Shown piece by piece: positions 1-10,291 of a stretch of DNA of 64,000 nucleotides (position 1 is its first letter; each line of letters opens with the position of its first letter). Below the pieces are notes generated by a model. It did not search any database. It was not told where the DNA came from and worked only from the letters and a program-made list of their open reading frames with translations. Source of the DNA: Mycolicibacterium sp. MU0053 (GTDB lineage Bacteria > Actinomycetota > Actinomycetes > Mycobacteriales > Mycobacteriaceae); the NCBI RefSeq assembly GCF_963378095.1, contig NZ_OY726397.1, positions 1,674,001 through 1,738,000 on the forward strand. Reading direction: 5' to 3'. The translations under genes were made by a program, and so were the position numbers.

Positions 1-3000
1 ATCGAGGGCCTCGACGACGGCGGGGTCCAATTGGTCTTCGCCGGCGACCCCGAAACCCGCATCCATCAACTGACCTGGTACCTCGGGGGACGTTCGGCCT
101 CACTGTCGGAACTGCTGCCGATGCTGCAGTCGATGGGGGTGGTGGTGCTCGACGAACGGCCCTTCCGGGTCAAGCGCCCGGACGGGCTCCCGGTGTGGAT
201 CTACCAGTTCCGCATCTCGCCGCATCCCACCGTCCCGACCGCCGGTCCCGACGAAATCGAGGACGTCGCGGCACGATTCGCCGACTCGGTGACGGCCATC
301 TGGAAGGGCTGGGTGGAGATCGACCGGTTCAACGAACTGGTGTTACGCGCCGGGCTGACGTGGCAGCAGGTCGTGGTTCTCCGGAGCTACGCAAAGTACC
401 TGCGGCAGGCCGGCTTTCCATACAGCCAGGCTCACATCGAGGCCGTGATGAACGACAACGCGCACACCGCGCGATCGCTGATCGAGCTGTTTGAGGCGGT
501 GTTCGATCCGAGTATGGACTCGGCCGGATCGGACAGCGCGAAATCCCGTGCCGCACAAGCTGCCGCGGCGGCCGTGGCCGCCGACATCGACGCCCTGGTG
601 AGCCTCGACACCGACCGGGTGCTGCGGGCCTTCGCCTCGCTGATCCAAGCCACCTTGCGCACCAACTACTTCGTGACCGCCGAGGGTTCGGCGCGCGGCC
701 AAGGCGTGCTGGCCACCAAACTCAACCCGACGCTGATCGACGAATTGCCTTTGCCTCGACCCAAGTTCGAGATCTTCGTCTACGCGCCGCGGGTCGAGGG
801 TGTCCATCTGCGGTTCGGTGCCGTGGCCCGCGGCGGGCTGCGGTGGTCGGACCGTCGCGAGGACTTCCGCACCGAAGTGCTGGGCCTGGTGAAGGCGCAG
901 GCCGTCAAGAACGCCGTCATCGTCCCGGTGGGCGCCAAGGGCGGCTTCGTCGTGAAGCAACCGCCGCTGCCCACCGGCGACGCCGCCGCCGACCGCGACG
1001 CGACCCGCGCCGAGGGCGTCACGTGCTACCGGTTGTTCATCGGCGGCCTGCTGGATCTGACCGACAACGTCGACACCGCCACCGGTGCCGTGGTGGTCCC
1101 GCCGCAGGTCGTCCGCCGCGACGGCGACGACGCCTATTTGGTGGTCGCCGCCGACAAGGGCACCGCCACGTTCTCCGATATCGCCAACGAGGTCGCGAAG
1201 TCCTATGACTTCTGGCTCGGCGACGCCTTTGCCTCCGGCGGGTCCGTCGGCTATGACCACAAGGCGATGGGCATCACCGCCAAGGGCGCCTGGGAGAGCG
1301 TCAAACGGCACTTCCGGGAACGCGGACTGGATACCCAGGCCGAGGACTTCACCGTCGTCGGCATCGGCGATATGAGCGGCGACGTCTTCGGCAACGGCAT
1401 GCTGCTCTCCGAGCACATCCGCCTGGTCGCGGCGTTCAACCACCTGCACATCTTCATCGACCCCGAACCCGAGGCGGCGCGGTCCTGGGCGGAACGCCGG
1501 CGATTGTTCGACCTGCCCCGCTCCAGCTGGGACGACTACGACAAGTCGCTGATCTCGGCGGGGGGCGGCGTGTTCAGCCGCCAGCAGAAGTCGATCCCGA
1601 TCAGCGCCGAGATCCGGGCCGCGCTGGACCTCGCCGACGACGTCACCGAGATGACGCCGCCGGCCCTGGTCAAGGCCATCCTCAAGGCGCCGGTGGACCT
1701 GCTCTGGAACGGCGGCATCGGCACCTACATCAAGGCCGAGGCCGAGTCTGACGCCGACGTCGGCGACCGGACCAACGACCTGCTTCGGGTCAACGCAAAT
1801 CAAGTGCGCGCCAAGGTGATCGGCGAGGGAGGAAACCTCGGCGTGACGCCCCGGGGCCGCGTCGAGTTCGACCTGTCCGGTGGTCGGATCAACACCGACG
1901 CGCTGGACAACTCGGCCGGCGTGGATTGTTCCGACCACGAGGTCAACATCAAGATCCTGGTCGACTCGCTGGTCACGCAGGGCAAGGTGCAGCCGGATCA
2001 ACGCTCGGCGCTGCTGGAGTCCATGACCGACGAGGTCGGAGCGCTGGTGCTGGCCGACAACGCCGCCCAGAACGACCTGATGGGCACCAGCCGCGCCAAT
2101 GCCGCCAGCCTGCTCAACGTGCACGCCCGCCAGATCAAGGAACTCGTGGCGACTGTCGGGCTCAACCGCGAGCTGGAGGTGCTGCCCAGTGACAAGGAGA
2201 TTCGTCGACGCACCGACGCCGAGATGGGCCTGACCTCGCCCGAACTCGCCACGCTGATGGCGCATGTGAAGTTGGCCCTCAAGGACGAGGTGTTGGCCTG
2301 CGAGCTGCCCGATCAGGATGTGTTCGCCGCACGGTTGCCGTGCTACTTCCCGGCGCAACTGCGCGACCGCTTCATCCCCGAGATCCGTCACCACCAACTC
2401 CGGCGCGAGATCGTCACGACCATGTTGATCAACGACGTCGTCGACACCGCGGGGATCAGCTACGCCTACCGCGTCACCGAGGACACCGGGGTCAACTACG
2501 TCGACGCGGTACGCGCCTTCGTGGCCACCGACGCGATCTTCGGGATCGGCGACATGTGGCGCTGCATCCGGTCCACATCGCTGGAAACCGGTATGGCGGT
2601 GGAGGTTTCCGATCGGATGACGCTGGACCTGCGCCGCCTCATCGACCGCTCCGCGCGGTGGTTGCTGAACAACCGGCCGCAGCCGCTGGCCGTCGGCGCC
2701 GAGATCAACAGGTTCGCCGCCAAGGTGGCCGCCCTGACGCCGAAGATGTCGCAGTGGCTGCGCGGCGACGACCGTGCGATCGTGGCGAAGGAGGCCGGCG
2801 AGTTCACCGCGCAGGGCGCCCCCGAGGACCTGGCCTACCTGGTGGCCACCGGCTTGTATCGCTACAGCCTGCTCGACGTCATCGACGTGGCCGACATCGT
2901 CGACCGTGACGAGGTCGAGGTGGCCGACACCTACTTCGCGTTGATGGACGCCCTGGGCGCCGACGGGCTGCTGACCGCGGTGTCCGACCTGGACCGGGAT

Positions 3001-3279
3001 GACCGCTGGCACGCGCTGGCCCGCTTGGCGATTCGGGACGACCTATACAGTTCACTGCGGCTGCTCACGTTGGACGTCCTGGCGGTCGGTGAACCGGAGG
3101 AAAGCGGTGAGGAGAAGATCGCCGAATGGCAGCACACCAATTCCTCGCGGCTGGAACGCGCGCGGCGCACGTTGGCCGAATTGCGGGGTCTCGAGGGGCA
3201 CGACCTCGCGACGCTGTCGGTGGCCGCACGCCAGATTCGTAATATGACTCGAGGAACTGCGACGGGAGCTTCCGGATAA
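1..3279 (+). CDS. gdh: NAD-specific glutamate dehydrogenase, large form (C-terminal part)
   Basis: The frame is open from base 1, so the start and roughly the first 500 residues lie upstream; about 1,092 residues are visible. The large (about 1,600-residue) NAD-dependent glutamate dehydrogenases deaminate glutamate to 2-oxoglutarate in the cytoplasm. The substrate-binding core is seen near fragment residues 279-312 ([12 protein letters not shown], then [18 protein letters not shown] with the conserved lysines). A dinucleotide-binding stretch, [15 protein letters not shown], lies near 455-469. The stop TAA overlaps the ATG of the following thioesterase by one base (TAATG), so the two are probably translationally coupled. 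By order it matches Rv2476c of M. tuberculosis. In that organism the enzyme is known to be controlled by the FHA protein GarA; nothing here shows that directly. Confidence 0.95.
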   Translation: MEGLDDGGVQLVFAGDPETRIHQLTWYLGGRSASLSELLPMLQSMGVVVLDERPFRVKRPDGLPVWIYQFRISPHPTVPTAGPDEIEDVAARFADSVTAIWKGWVEIDRFNELVLRAGLTWQQVVVLRSYAKYLRQAGFPYSQAHIEAVMNDNAHTARSLIELFEAVFDPSMDSAGSDSAKSRAAQAAAAAVAADIDALVSLDTDRVLRAFASLIQATLRTNYFVTAEGSARGQGVLATKLNPTLIDELPLPRPKFEIFVYAPRVEGVHLRFGAVARGGLRWSDRREDFRTEVLGLVKAQAVKNAVIVPVGAKGGFVVKQPPLPTGDAAADRDATRAEGVTCYRLFIGGLLDLTDNVDTATGAVVVPPQVVRRDGDDAYLVVAADKGTATFSDIANEVAKSYDFWLGDAFASGGSVGYDHKAMGITAKGAWESVKRHFRERGLDTQAEDFTVVGIGDMSGDVFGNGMLLSEHIRLVAAFNHLHIFIDPEPEAARSWAERRRLFDLPRSSWDDYDKSLISAGGGVFSRQQKSIPISAEIRAALDLADDVTEMTPPALVKAILKAPVDLLWNGGIGTYIKAEAESDADVGDRTNDLLRVNANQVRAKVIGEGGNLGVTPRGRVEFDLSGGRINTDALDNSAGVDCSDHEVNIKILVDSLVTQGKVQPDQRSALLESMTDEVGALVLADNAAQNDLMGTSRANAASLLNVHARQIKELVATVGLNRELEVLPSDKEIRRRTDAEMGLTSPELATLMAHVKLALKDEVLACELPDQDVFAARLPCYFPAQLRDRFIPEIRHHQLRREIVTTMLINDVVDTAGISYAYRVTEDTGVNYVDAVRAFVATDAIFGIGDMWRCIRSTSLETGMAVEVSDRMTLDLRRLIDRSARWLLNNRPQPLAVGAEINRFAAKVAALTPKMSQWLRGDDRAIVAKEAGEFTAQGAPEDLAYLVATGLYRYSLLDVIDVADIVDRDEVEVADTYFALMDALGADGLLTAVSDLDRDDRWHALARLAIRDDLYSSLRLLTLDVLAVGEPEESGEEKIAEWQHTNSSRLERARRTLAELRGLEGHDLATLSVAARQIRNMTRGTATGASG

Positions 3280-3692
3280 TGGGCGAGCGCTACATCACAC
3301 CGGTCACGGTGCGCTGGTCGGACATCGACATGTATCAGCACATCAACCACGCCACCATGGTGACCATCCTCGAGGAGGCCCGGGTGCCGTTCCTGTCCGA
3401 GGCCTTCGGTCCCACCATCACCACCACCGGGCTGTTGATCGCCGAGGTCAAGGTGGCCTACAAGGGCCAGCTGCGCCTGGTGGACTCGCCGCTGCAGGTC
3501 ACGATCTGGGTGAACCGGCTGCGCGCGGTGGACTTCACGCTGGGCTACGAGGTCCGCTCGGTCACCGCCGATCCCGATTCGCGGCCCGCCGTGATCGCCG
3601 AAACCCAGCTGGCCGCCTTCGATATCGACGAGCAGAAGCTGGTCCGGCTGTCCCCGGACCACCGTGATTATCTGCAGCGGTGGCTGCGATGA
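3279..3692 (+). CDS. Acyl-CoA thioesterase, hot-dog fold
   Basis: A protein of 137 residues, the usual size of a single hot-dog (4HBT) thioesterase, which hydrolyses acyl-CoA to the free acid. The N-terminus reads RWSDIDMYQHINHATMV (about residues 11-27), the D-x-D/N-x-x-x-HxNN signature of the YbgC/4HBT group with its active-site Asp and His. A second conserved strand, FTLGYEVRSVT, follows at about 87-97. The start ATG overlaps the gdh stop, and its own stop TGA overlaps the next ATG, so it sits inside a tightly coupled three-gene unit. The neighbour order matches Rv2475c. The natural acyl substrate cannot be read from the sequence. Confidence 0.85.
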   Translation: MGERYITPVTVRWSDIDMYQHINHATMVTILEEARVPFLSEAFGPTITTTGLLIAEVKVAYKGQLRLVDSPLQVTIWVNRLRAVDFTLGYEVRSVTADPDSRPAVIAETQLAAFDIDEQKLVRLSPDHRDYLQRWLR

Positions 3693-4384
3693 CGTTGCCC
3701 CCGGCGGGCGCGGAGCCCGGCACCGCTGCTGAACAGGAACGTGGCATCTGGCTGACCGGCGCCCACGACCGCACCGACCTGGCGACCTTCGCCGAGCGCG
3801 CGCTGCGGCTCGACGACGCTGCGGTGATCCGGCTGCGGACCCGCTCGTCGTCCAGTCTGATCGCCTGGGTGGCAACCGGTTTCGATGTGCTGGCCAGTCG
3901 GGTGGTGAACGGTCGGGTGAAACCCGCGGACTTGTCCGCGGGGGCGGATGCGCTGGCGCGGGGTTTGGCCGCCGGGGTGGGCGCCGGCTATGTCGATCCG
4001 GGGTTCGCGATGGACTCCGCGTGGCACGGGGTGCTGCCACCCGAGTCCGGATTCGTGCACCTCGACGACGTTCCGGTGTGGGTGATGTTGGAGTTGGCCG
4101 ACCGCGGTGTCGAGCTGGCGCGCGAACACGGCAGTGCGCACGGCCCGCCGGTATCACTGCTGGAGCAGGATGTGGTCGAGGTGAGCTCCGGTGACCTCAC
4201 CGTCGGTGTCCCGATGCGCTGCGTTTTCGCGTTGACGGGCATGGGATTTCTACCGCAGTCGGCTCAGGACGTTCCGGAAGACGAGATCGTGCGTGTTCGT
4301 GCGTCGCCGACCTGGCTGCGCATCGACGCCCGGTTCGGGTCGGTGTACCGCCGTCGCGGTGACCCGTCGGTGGTGCTGCGCTGA
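3689..4384 (+). CDS. Conserved mycobacterial protein, Rv2474c type, unknown function
   Basis: A protein of 231 residues. I chose the ATG at 3689, which forms an ATGA overlap with the thioesterase stop, over the in-frame GTG at 3680. I see no signal peptide, membrane segment or catalytic motif I recognise. The sequence looks like a soluble alpha/beta protein, with charged stretches such as TRSSSSLIAWVATGFDVLASRVV in the first third and a C-terminus of short strands (SPTWLRIDARFGSVYRR). By position it is the third gene of the gdh-thioesterase unit and matches the hypothetical Rv2474c, so any role would be linked to glutamate or acyl-CoA metabolism only by context. Its end faces the end of glbO across 31 bp with no clear hairpin. 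Confidence 0.8.
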   Translation: MTLPPAGAEPGTAAEQERGIWLTGAHDRTDLATFAERALRLDDAAVIRLRTRSSSSLIAWVATGFDVLASRVVNGRVKPADLSAGADALARGLAAGVGAGYVDPGFAMDSAWHGVLPPESGFVHLDDVPVWVMLELADRGVELAREHGSAHGPPVSLLEQDVVEVSSGDLTVGVPMRCVFALTGMGFLPQSAQDVPEDEIVRVRASPTWLRIDARFGSVYRRRGDPSVVLR

Positions 4385-4415
4385 CCCGAGCCTGGGTCGC
4401 GGCCTGCGGGAGGGC

Positions 4416-4817
4416 TCAGAACGGGGCGTTGACCAGCGACTCGGCCGCCATCTGCAGATAGTTCAGCAACTGCTGGCGGTGCTCGTCGTCCAGTGTCGTG
4501 GAGTCGATCTCGGCGATGGCGATGTGCATGCAGCGCAACCACGCGTCGCGTTCGATGAAGCCGATCTTGAACGGCACGTGGCGCATCCGCAGCCGCGGGT
4601 GGCCGCGCTGATCCGAGTAGGTCCGTGGCCCGCCCCAGTACTGCTCCAGGAACATCCGCAGCCGGGTCTCGGCGCCGTCCAGATCGTCCTCGGGGTAGAG
4701 CGGCCGCAGGATCTCGTCGTCGCGCACCAACTGATAGAACCGGGAGACGATCGCGTCGAAGGTCTGGTGACCGCCGACGGCGTCATAAAACGACTGTGCT
4801 TGTTCCACCTCTCCCAT
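4416..4817 (-). CDS. glbO: Group II truncated haemoglobin trHbO
   Basis: A protein of 133 residues with a 2-on-2 globin fold. Aligned by eye to M. tuberculosis GlbO, the haem-pocket residues are all present: Tyr28 (B10) in RFYQLV, Tyr41 (CD1) in LYPEDD, proximal His80 (F8) in RLRMRH and Trp93 (G8) in RDAWLRCM. The block [13 protein letters not shown] at about 56-68 is typical of the trHbO subgroup. The family binds O2 very tightly and has been linked to membrane-associated O2 delivery, redox signalling and peroxidase activity. The start used, ATG at 4817, gives five more N-terminal residues than the M. tuberculosis protein, and an internal GTG nine bases later is possible. It is transcribed against the gdh unit and has no obvious operon partner. 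Confidence 0.95.
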   Translation of the reverse strand: MGEVEQAQSFYDAVGGHQTFDAIVSRFYQLVRDDEILRPLYPEDDLDGAETRLRMFLEQYWGGPRTYSDQRGHPRLRMRHVPFKIGFIERDAWLRCMHIAIAEIDSTTLDDEHRQQLLNYLQMAAESLVNAPF

Positions 4818-4823
4818 TGTGGC

Positions 4824-5873
4824 TCAGGACGGAATTCGCGCCAGGACACGGTCCGCGATCACACTGGCCTCCTCGGAGACAGTGGGCGACACCAGGCTGA
4901 CCTCGATCACCGTCTTGCCCCGCACGGCCATGATTCGCGCCTGCGGCACACCGGGTCCGGTGGTGATGGTGTTCTCCAGGGTCACGCGGTCCGCCGTGCC
5001 ACCCGGGGTGCCGATATCCCATGTCAGCGAACCGCTGGACGCGGTGACGCTGAACCGTTTGCCGGCGCACTTCTGCCACTGCTCCCGGCTGTCGGCGACG
5101 AACGCGCGCGCCGCCGATGCGCTGCGGAACTCGGCGGCCACCTGTTCGACCATGGTGGCGGTGCTCGAATCGCTGAAGCTAGCTCGTTGGAAACCCGACG
5201 CGCCGCTGTCGTCGTAGACGGTGTCGATGCCCGGGGCCACCGCGCCCACGCACTCGGCCGGGTCCGCGCTCGCGTCGCCGCCGGCCTCGCCGGAGCCGCC
5301 GGAACCGGACTTCGTCTCGGCCAGCCCCGGCATGTCCAGGATGGAGCGCACCTCGTCGAGGCCCAGCAGCACCGGTGTCATCGCCGGCCGCGGTCGCCCG
5401 GGTGACGGCGCTGCCGGGTCGGTGGGCGCGACCACCCGATCCGGTGGCGTGGCGGTGACCGACGACCCGTCCCGCGGCCCGGCCGACATGACCAGCGACA
5501 GCGTCAAGCCGACGACGGCCACCGCGATCAACACGTACGACAGGGTCAGGCCGATCAGCGCGCGATCACGACCCCGTTGGCCGGTTCGGGCGATCTGACC
5601 CAACGCGAGATGGCCCAGCACCGCGCCGGCCGGGGCGAACAGGAAGGCGAAGACGATCGACAGCGTCGCCAACGGGTTGGTGGGGCTGGGCGGATACGGC
5701 GGGGGATAGCCACCCGGCACCGGCGGCGGCCCGTACGGGCCGTACCCGCCATACGGCTGATGCGGCTGGTAGGGGGCACCGGCCGGGGGCGGCCCGTACG
5801 GATACTGGGGTCCCGGCGGGCCCGTGAAGTCAGACCCTCCCGGGTTGTAATTGCCGTAGGTCATATCCGCCAT
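4824..5873 (-). CDS. Membrane protein: Pro/Tyr-rich tail, DUF4190, PknH-like outer domain
   Basis: A protein of 349 residues in three parts. Residues 1-65 are rich in Pro, Gly and Tyr (PYGPPP, GGYGPYGPP repeats). Two membrane helices follow, at about 66-93 (LATLSIVFAFLFAPAGAVLG) and 103-130 (IGLTLSYVLIAVAVVGLTL), the DUF4190 arrangement. From about 165 to the end is a soluble domain resembling the extracellular sensor domain of PknH and mycobacterial lipoproteins, with two well-spaced cysteines (AECVGAV, QKCAGKR) likely to form a disulfide. I infer a cytoplasmic tail and an outer sensor-like domain, with no kinase present. It lies seven bases after the start of glbO on the same strand and is divergent from the HNH gene. 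Ligand and partner are unknown. Confidence 0.8.
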   Translation of the reverse strand: MADMTYGNYNPGGSDFTGPPGPQYPYGPPPAGAPYQPHQPYGGYGPYGPPPVPGGYPPPYPPSPTNPLATLSIVFAFLFAPAGAVLGHLALGQIARTGQRGRDRALIGLTLSYVLIAVAVVGLTLSLVMSAGPRDGSSVTATPPDRVVAPTDPAAPSPGRPRPAMTPVLLGLDEVRSILDMPGLAETKSGSGGSGEAGGDASADPAECVGAVAPGIDTVYDDSGASGFQRASFSDSSTATMVEQVAAEFRSASAARAFVADSREQWQKCAGKRFSVTASSGSLTWDIGTPGGTADRVTLENTITTGPGVPQARIMAVRGKTVIEVSLVSPTVSEEASVIADRVLARIPS

Positions 5874-6011
5874 TCAAGCGGATCGCGTTCCAGCAATCGA
5901 CACCGGGCGAGAATCTGCGATACCCATTGTTCACTCGATTGACCTGCGAACTCGATTCAAAATGTCGTGCGTTCGGGCCGAATCCATGGTGGACTGTCCG
6001 ACGGAGGACCT

Positions 6012-6671
6012 ATGGCGCAGCGCAAACGCAACCTGGCTAAAAGAGTGGGCCACCGTTCGTCGGCCGGCTCGACCGGGCCCAGTACCGGTGCGGCGCTGCA
6101 CAGTGTCGAGACCGCCGCGGCGCCGCCCCGCATCAGCCATGACAGCGTGTCGCTGTGGAGTCGGCGGCGCGTGCTGCTGCTCAATGCCACCTACGAACCT
6201 CTGACCGCGCTGCCCATGCGGCGGGCGATCATCATGGTGCTGTGCGGCAAGGCCGACGTGGTGCACGACGATCCGGCCGGACCGATCATCCACTCCGCCA
6301 CCCGGGCCATCCCCGTCCCGTCGGTGATCCGGCTGCGTAGCTACGTGCGGGTGCCGTATCGAGCCCGGATCCCGATGACCCGTGCCGCGCTGATGCACCG
6401 CGACCGGTTCTGCTGCGCATACTGCGGCAGCAAGGCCGACACGGTCGACCACGTGGTGCCACGCAGCCGCGGCGGCCAGCACACCTGGGAGAACTGCGTG
6501 GCCTGCTGTTCGACGTGCAATCACCGGAAGGCCGACAAGCTGCTCTCGGAGCTGGGCTGGCATCTGCGGTTGGCGCCGCGGCCCCCGAAGGGGCAGCACT
6601 GGCGGCTGCTGGCGACGGTCAAAGACCTCGATCCGGCCTGGATGCGCTATCTCGGCGAGGGCGCGGCCTGA
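6012..6671 (+). CDS. HNH endonuclease family protein
   Basis: A protein of 219 residues. I chose the ATG at 6012 because GGAGG lies four bases upstream; an in-frame GTG at 5967 has no such site. The nuclease domain is in the C-terminal half, running CCAYCGSKADTVDHVVPRSR then GGQHTWENCVACCSTCNHRK: two zinc-binding CxxC pairs around the D-H-V-V and N-x8-C-x-x-H core of HNH enzymes. The N-terminus is basic (MAQRKRNLAKRVGHR). Single-domain chromosomal HNH proteins of this kind are widespread in mycobacteria (Rv2469c by position), and their cellular DNA substrate is not established. It is not beside a methylase or phage gene, so restriction is unlikely. The gene before ctaJ is separated by about 50 bp. 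Confidence 0.88.
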   Translation: MAQRKRNLAKRVGHRSSAGSTGPSTGAALHSVETAAAPPRISHDSVSLWSRRRVLLLNATYEPLTALPMRRAIIMVLCGKADVVHDDPAGPIIHSATRAIPVPSVIRLRSYVRVPYRARIPMTRAALMHRDRFCCAYCGSKADTVDHVVPRSRGGQHTWENCVACCSTCNHRKADKLLSELGWHLRLAPRPPKGQHWRLLATVKDLDPAWMRYLGEGAA

Positions 6672-6711
6672 CTTTTGCCTGCCTTGCGCAGCCCGGCGAA
6701 CGGCCGTGGGA

Positions 6712-6717
6712 TAAGTT
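6712..6717 (+). promoter_or_regulatory. -10 hexamer of a likely leaderless ctaJ transcript
   Basis: TAAGTT (TANNNT type) lies seven bases before the GTG at 6725 and there is no ribosome-binding site in between, so transcription probably begins at or next to the start codon. Confidence 0.5.
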
Positions 6718-6724
6718 GATCGGC

Positions 6725-6964
6725 GTGAGTACCACGCTTACCTTCACGCTCCTGATCGGCGTGCCGCTGGCCGTCTCGGCGTTCTACGCTCTGGTGACGT
6801 TGACCAAGAAGGGCCCGCGGCCCCCGTCCTACAAGCTGCCCGACGAGTGGACCCACGGTTCGCTGCTGTGGGCCGCCACCGACGAAAAGGTCGGTAAAGA
6901 GGGTCATGGTCACGGCCACGATGCCGAGTTCAAAGTTGGAGGTGGCGCAAGTGGCAAGTGGTGA
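6725..6964 (+). CDS. ctaJ: aa3-type cytochrome c oxidase accessory subunit CtaJ
   Basis: A protein of 79 residues beginning with GTG. It has one N-terminal membrane helix, about residues 4-26 ([20 protein letters not shown]), then a short soluble tail with [20 protein letters not shown] and a His-rich patch ([11 protein letters not shown]). This matches the small CtaJ subunit that I recall from structures of the mycobacterial bcc-aa3 respiratory supercomplex (MSMEG_4693 family). The gene therefore probably encodes a component of complex IV far from the main cta/qcr genes. It ends inside the start region of the DUF5130 gene (14-base overlap), so the two are expected to be co-translated. The identification rests on length, topology and position, not on an alignment. 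Confidence 0.75.
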   Translation: MSTTLTFTLLIGVPLAVSAFYALVTLTKKGPRPPSYKLPDEWTHGSLLWAATDEKVGKEGHGHGHDAEFKVGGGASGKW

Positions 6965-7430
6965 GCACGGAACGCAGGTAGTCCCGGTCGACCCGGATTC
7001 GCTGCCGGTCGGCTGGGTGGTCACCGCCAGCGGGCGGGTCTCCGGTGTGGCGGAGCCGGGCGAGATCTCGCAGCTCGACCCCTTCTCGATCAAGGAACTC
7101 GCCGAGGTCGACGAGGCCCTCAAGTGGGGTTCGCGCGCATCGAAGGCCCGGTTCGCGATCTATCTCGGCGATCTGGGAACCGAGCCGGCTGCCGAGGCCC
7201 GCAAGATCCTGGCTCGGGTGCCCACCCCGAACGACGCCGTACTGCTGGCGGTCTCGCCGAACCAGAAGGTGATCGAGGTCGTGTACGGCGAAGGTGTCCG
7301 GGGTCGCGGCGCGGAGTCTGCGGCGCCCCTCGGCGTTGCCGCGGCCGCGTCGTCCTTCAAGGAAGGCAACCTGATCGACGGTCTGGTCAGCGCCATCCGC
7401 GTGCTCAGCGCGGGCATCTCCCGCCCGTAG
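6951..7430 (+). CDS. DUF5130 family protein (Rv2468c type)
   Basis: A protein of 159 residues from the GTG at 6951, chosen because GGAGG at 6938-6942 is eight bases upstream; other in-frame starts lie deeper inside ctaJ. It has an alpha/beta fold resembling TPM-type domains: [59 protein letters not shown], then an Ala-rich amphipathic helix ([20 protein letters not shown]). There is no signal peptide or clear membrane span. It is coupled to ctaJ, which suggests a role in assembly or stability of the terminal oxidase. That is an inference from linkage only, and the function is otherwise unknown. Confidence 0.75.
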   Translation: MASGEHGTQVVPVDPDSLPVGWVVTASGRVSGVAEPGEISQLDPFSIKELAEVDEALKWGSRASKARFAIYLGDLGTEPAAEARKILARVPTPNDAVLLAVSPNQKVIEVVYGEGVRGRGAESAAPLGVAAAASSFKEGNLIDGLVSAIRVLSAGISRP

Positions 7431-7487
7431 CCTCCCTTCGCCGCGAGCGTGCGGCTCCCTACGCCGTGCCTCCCTTCGCCGCGAGCG
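7431..7487. repeat. 19-bp direct repeat downstream of the DUF5130 gene
   Basis: CCTCCCTTCGCCGCGAGCG occurs at 7431-7449 and again exactly at 7469-7487, a 38-bp period. It sits in the non-coding gap between the convergent DUF5130 and pepN genes. The GCGAGCG core resembles short dispersed intergenic motifs common in mycobacteria. I see no mobile-element gene attached. Confidence 0.6.
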
Positions 7488-7608
7488 GGCGTGTCCCCGG
7501 CCGACACGCCGGGCAATTCACCGGGTCTGCGCACGCTCGGCCAATGGGTGGACGGGCGAGCGGCGCCCGGTGGACGAATCCACCGGGCCGAACATCGCCC
7601 ATCCGATC

Positions 7609-10194
7609 TCAGCCCGCGTCGAACCCGCGCGCCTTCAGGGCCCGCACCACACCCGCACGGCCCTCGAGCACCAGTCGGCGCAGCGCCGACGGCAGTTCGG
7701 GGTCGGCGAGGAATCGATCCGCGCTGTCGATCGCGTCCTGGCTGATGTCCCAGGCCGGGTACAGCCCGATGACGACGGTTTGGGCCACCTCGCTGGAGCG
7801 CCGCGCCCACACACCGCGAATGGCCTCGAAGTAGCGCTGCGTGAACGGTCGCAGCAGCTCAGCCTGCCCGGGCGCGACGAATCCGCCGATGATCGACCGG
7901 GCGGTGATGTTGGCCAGGGTGTCGTCCTCGATCACCTGTTGCCACGCCGCGTCCTTGACCGCGGCCTGCGGTCGCGCCGCCGCCGCGGCCGCGGCATTGC
8001 GTTGGCCCGCGGCCGTGGGATCGCGCTGCGCCTCGGCGTCGATGAACGGCGTCGCCGGGCCGTCGGCGTCGAGATCGCCGCTGCCCGCCAAGGCGGTCAC
8101 GATGCGCCAGCGCAAGTCGGTGTCCAACACCAGACCGGGCAGGTTCACCTCGGCCGGCTCGTTGTCCAGCAGGGTGGCCAGCACCGCGACGTGGTTGCGC
8201 GAGAGCACCGAGGTGCACAGCGCATTCACGAACGCCAGCTGGTGATCCGAGCCGGGGGCCGACTCGCGCGCCAGGTCCAGTAACCGGTCCCCGAAGGCCG
8301 GCCAACCACTGCTGCGGGCCCACTCGGGATCGGCGTAGGACCCCAGCGCGGTCTGGGCCTGCAGCAGCAGCCGTTGGGCCACACCGACTTCGGTTTCGGC
8401 GCCCACACCGCCGATCACCAGCTGCACGAAGTCGCGGGCCTTGAGTTCGGCGTCGCGGGTCATCTCCCACGCCGCCGACCAGGCGAGCGTGCGGGGCAGC
8501 GGCTCCGCGATGTCGCCGATGCGACCCAGCAGTGTGTCGAGCGACTGCGGGTCGAGCCGCAAGGAGCAGTAGGTCAGGTCGTCGTCGTTGACCAGGATCA
8601 GCTTCCCGCGCGAAACGCCTTGCAATGCAGGAACTTCGGTAACAGGACCGGCCACGTCGAGCTCTTCGCGGTGGATGCGCACCAGCTTGCCGGAGTTGTC
8701 GTCGTCATAGATGCCCACGGCCAGTCGGTGCACCCGGGTCTCGCCCGCGCCGGGAGCGGCGCCGCTCTGCAGCACCGCGAACCGGGTGAACTTGCCGTCC
8801 GCGTCGACGTCGAAGTCGGCGCGCAGCGTGTTGAGCCCGGTGGTCTTGAGCCACTGCTTACCCCAGTCCGACAGGTCGCGTCCGGACGACTTCTCCAGCG
8901 CGCCAAGGAGATCGGCGAAGGTGGCGTTGCCGAAGGCATGCTCACGGAAGTACTCCCGTAGGCCCGCCAGGAAGGCGTCCGAGCCGACGTAGGCCACCAA
9001 CTGCTTGAGCACGCTGGCGCCCTTGGCGTAGGTGATGCCGTCGAAGTTGACCTCGACGGCGGCCAGGTCCGGAATCTCGGCGGCCACCGGATGGGTCGAC
9101 GGCAGCTGATCCTGACGATAGGCCCAGGACTTCTCGACGTTGGCGAAAGTCGTCCAGGCTTCGGTGTATTCGGTTGCCTCGGCCTGGCACAGCACCGAGG
9201 CGAAGGTGGCGAACGACTCGTTGAGCCACAGGTCGTCCCACCAGGTCATGGTGACCAGGTCGCCGAACCACATGTGGGCCATCTCGTGCAGCACAGTTTC
9301 GGCGCGGCGCTCGTAGGAGTACCGGGTCACCTTGGACCGGAACACGTAATCCTCGAGGAAAGTCACCGCACCGGCGTTCTCCATGGCGCCGGCGTTGAAC
9401 TCCGGCACGAACAACTGGTCGTACTTGCCGAATGCGTACGGCATGCCGAAGCTCTTGTGGTAGAAGCCGAATCCCTGTTTGGTCTCGGTGAAGAGCCGCT
9501 CGGCATCCATGTACTGCGCCAGTGAGGCGCGGCAGAACAGGCCCAACGGGATTTCGCCGTGATCGTCGGTGTACACGTCGCGCCACACCGCATACGGGCC
9601 GGCGATCAGCGCCACCAGGTAGGTGCTCATCCGCGGCGTGGTCGCGAAGCTGTGCACCTTCGCTGCGTCCGCGTCCTCGGTCAAAGTGGTTGCCCCGTTG
9701 GAGATCACTTCCCAGTGCGCGGGCGCGGTGACCGTGATGTCATACGCGGCCTTGAGGTCCGGCTGATCGAAGCAGGCGAACATCCGCTTGGCGTCGGCGG
9801 TTTCGAACTGGGAGTACAGGTACACCTCGCCGTCGACCGGGTCGACGAAGCGGTGCAGGCCCTCACCGGTGTTCGAGTAGCGGCAGTCCGCGTCGACGAC
9901 GACGACGTTGTGGTCGGCAAGTCCGTGCAGCGGGATGCCGGTCGACTCGTCGTACCCGGAGACGTCGATCTCGTGGCCGTTGAGGGTCGCGCTGCGAATG
10001 GTCTCGGCGGCGATGTCGAGGTAGCTGTCGGCGCCGGCGAGGGCGTCGAACTCGACGGTGGTGACCGACCGGAACGTCCCCTCGCCTGGCGCGCCGTTGC
10101 CGTCGGTGAGGTCCAGCGAGATGCGATAGCTGTCGACGGTGATCAGCGCGGCCCGCTCGATGGCCTGGTCTTGAGTCAGATTGGGAAGTGCCAC
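7609..10194 (-). CDS. pepN: Aminopeptidase N, M1 zinc metallopeptidase
   Basis: A protein of 861 residues, the same length I recall for M. tuberculosis PepN (Rv2467). It removes N-terminal amino acids from peptides in the cytoplasm. The M1 hallmarks are in order: the exopeptidase motif GAMEN at about residue 267, the zinc site HEMAH at about 302 with the second Glu in NESFATF near 325, and a long helical ERAP1-like C-terminal domain. I chose the GTG at 10194 over the in-frame ATG at 10206: it gives the family N-terminus [10 protein letters not shown] and follows a TANNNT hexamer by eight bases, fitting a leaderless transcript. It is divergent from the nitroreductase gene. Confidence 0.95.
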   Translation of the reverse strand: MALPNLTQDQAIERAALITVDSYRISLDLTDGNGAPGEGTFRSVTTVEFDALAGADSYLDIAAETIRSATLNGHEIDVSGYDESTGIPLHGLADHNVVVVDADCRYSNTGEGLHRFVDPVDGEVYLYSQFETADAKRMFACFDQPDLKAAYDITVTAPAHWEVISNGATTLTEDADAAKVHSFATTPRMSTYLVALIAGPYAVWRDVYTDDHGEIPLGLFCRASLAQYMDAERLFTETKQGFGFYHKSFGMPYAFGKYDQLFVPEFNAGAMENAGAVTFLEDYVFRSKVTRYSYERRAETVLHEMAHMWFGDLVTMTWWDDLWLNESFATFASVLCQAEATEYTEAWTTFANVEKSWAYRQDQLPSTHPVAAEIPDLAAVEVNFDGITYAKGASVLKQLVAYVGSDAFLAGLREYFREHAFGNATFADLLGALEKSSGRDLSDWGKQWLKTTGLNTLRADFDVDADGKFTRFAVLQSGAAPGAGETRVHRLAVGIYDDDNSGKLVRIHREELDVAGPVTEVPALQGVSRGKLILVNDDDLTYCSLRLDPQSLDTLLGRIGDIAEPLPRTLAWSAAWEMTRDAELKARDFVQLVIGGVGAETEVGVAQRLLLQAQTALGSYADPEWARSSGWPAFGDRLLDLARESAPGSDHQLAFVNALCTSVLSRNHVAVLATLLDNEPAEVNLPGLVLDTDLRWRIVTALAGSGDLDADGPATPFIDAEAQRDPTAAGQRNAAAAAAARPQAAVKDAAWQQVIEDDTLANITARSIIGGFVAPGQAELLRPFTQRYFEAIRGVWARRSSEVAQTVVIGLYPAWDISQDAIDSADRFLADPELPSALRRLVLEGRAGVVRALKARGFDAG

Positions 10195-10202
10195 GCTGGC
10201 CA

Positions 10203-10208
10203 ACATTA
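10203..10208 (-). promoter_or_regulatory. -10 hexamer of a likely leaderless pepN transcript
   Basis: Read on the minus strand, TAATGT lies eight bases before the GTG start at 10194 and no Shine-Dalgarno-like sequence is present. It also covers the alternative upstream ATG, which argues against that start. Confidence 0.45.
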
Positions 10209-10291
10209 GTCGCCGGTCGGGAACACTGGCTGGGTCCGCCAAGTTGTGTTCAACAGGGGAGTGGCCCCTATCTCGCGGAAAGGATGCTCTC

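Noticed and set aside
343..3012. 889-codon open frame opposite gdh
   Set aside because: The same shadow effect: low complexity His/Val/Gly/Gln product, no family features, and the plus strand encodes glutamate dehydrogenase throughout.
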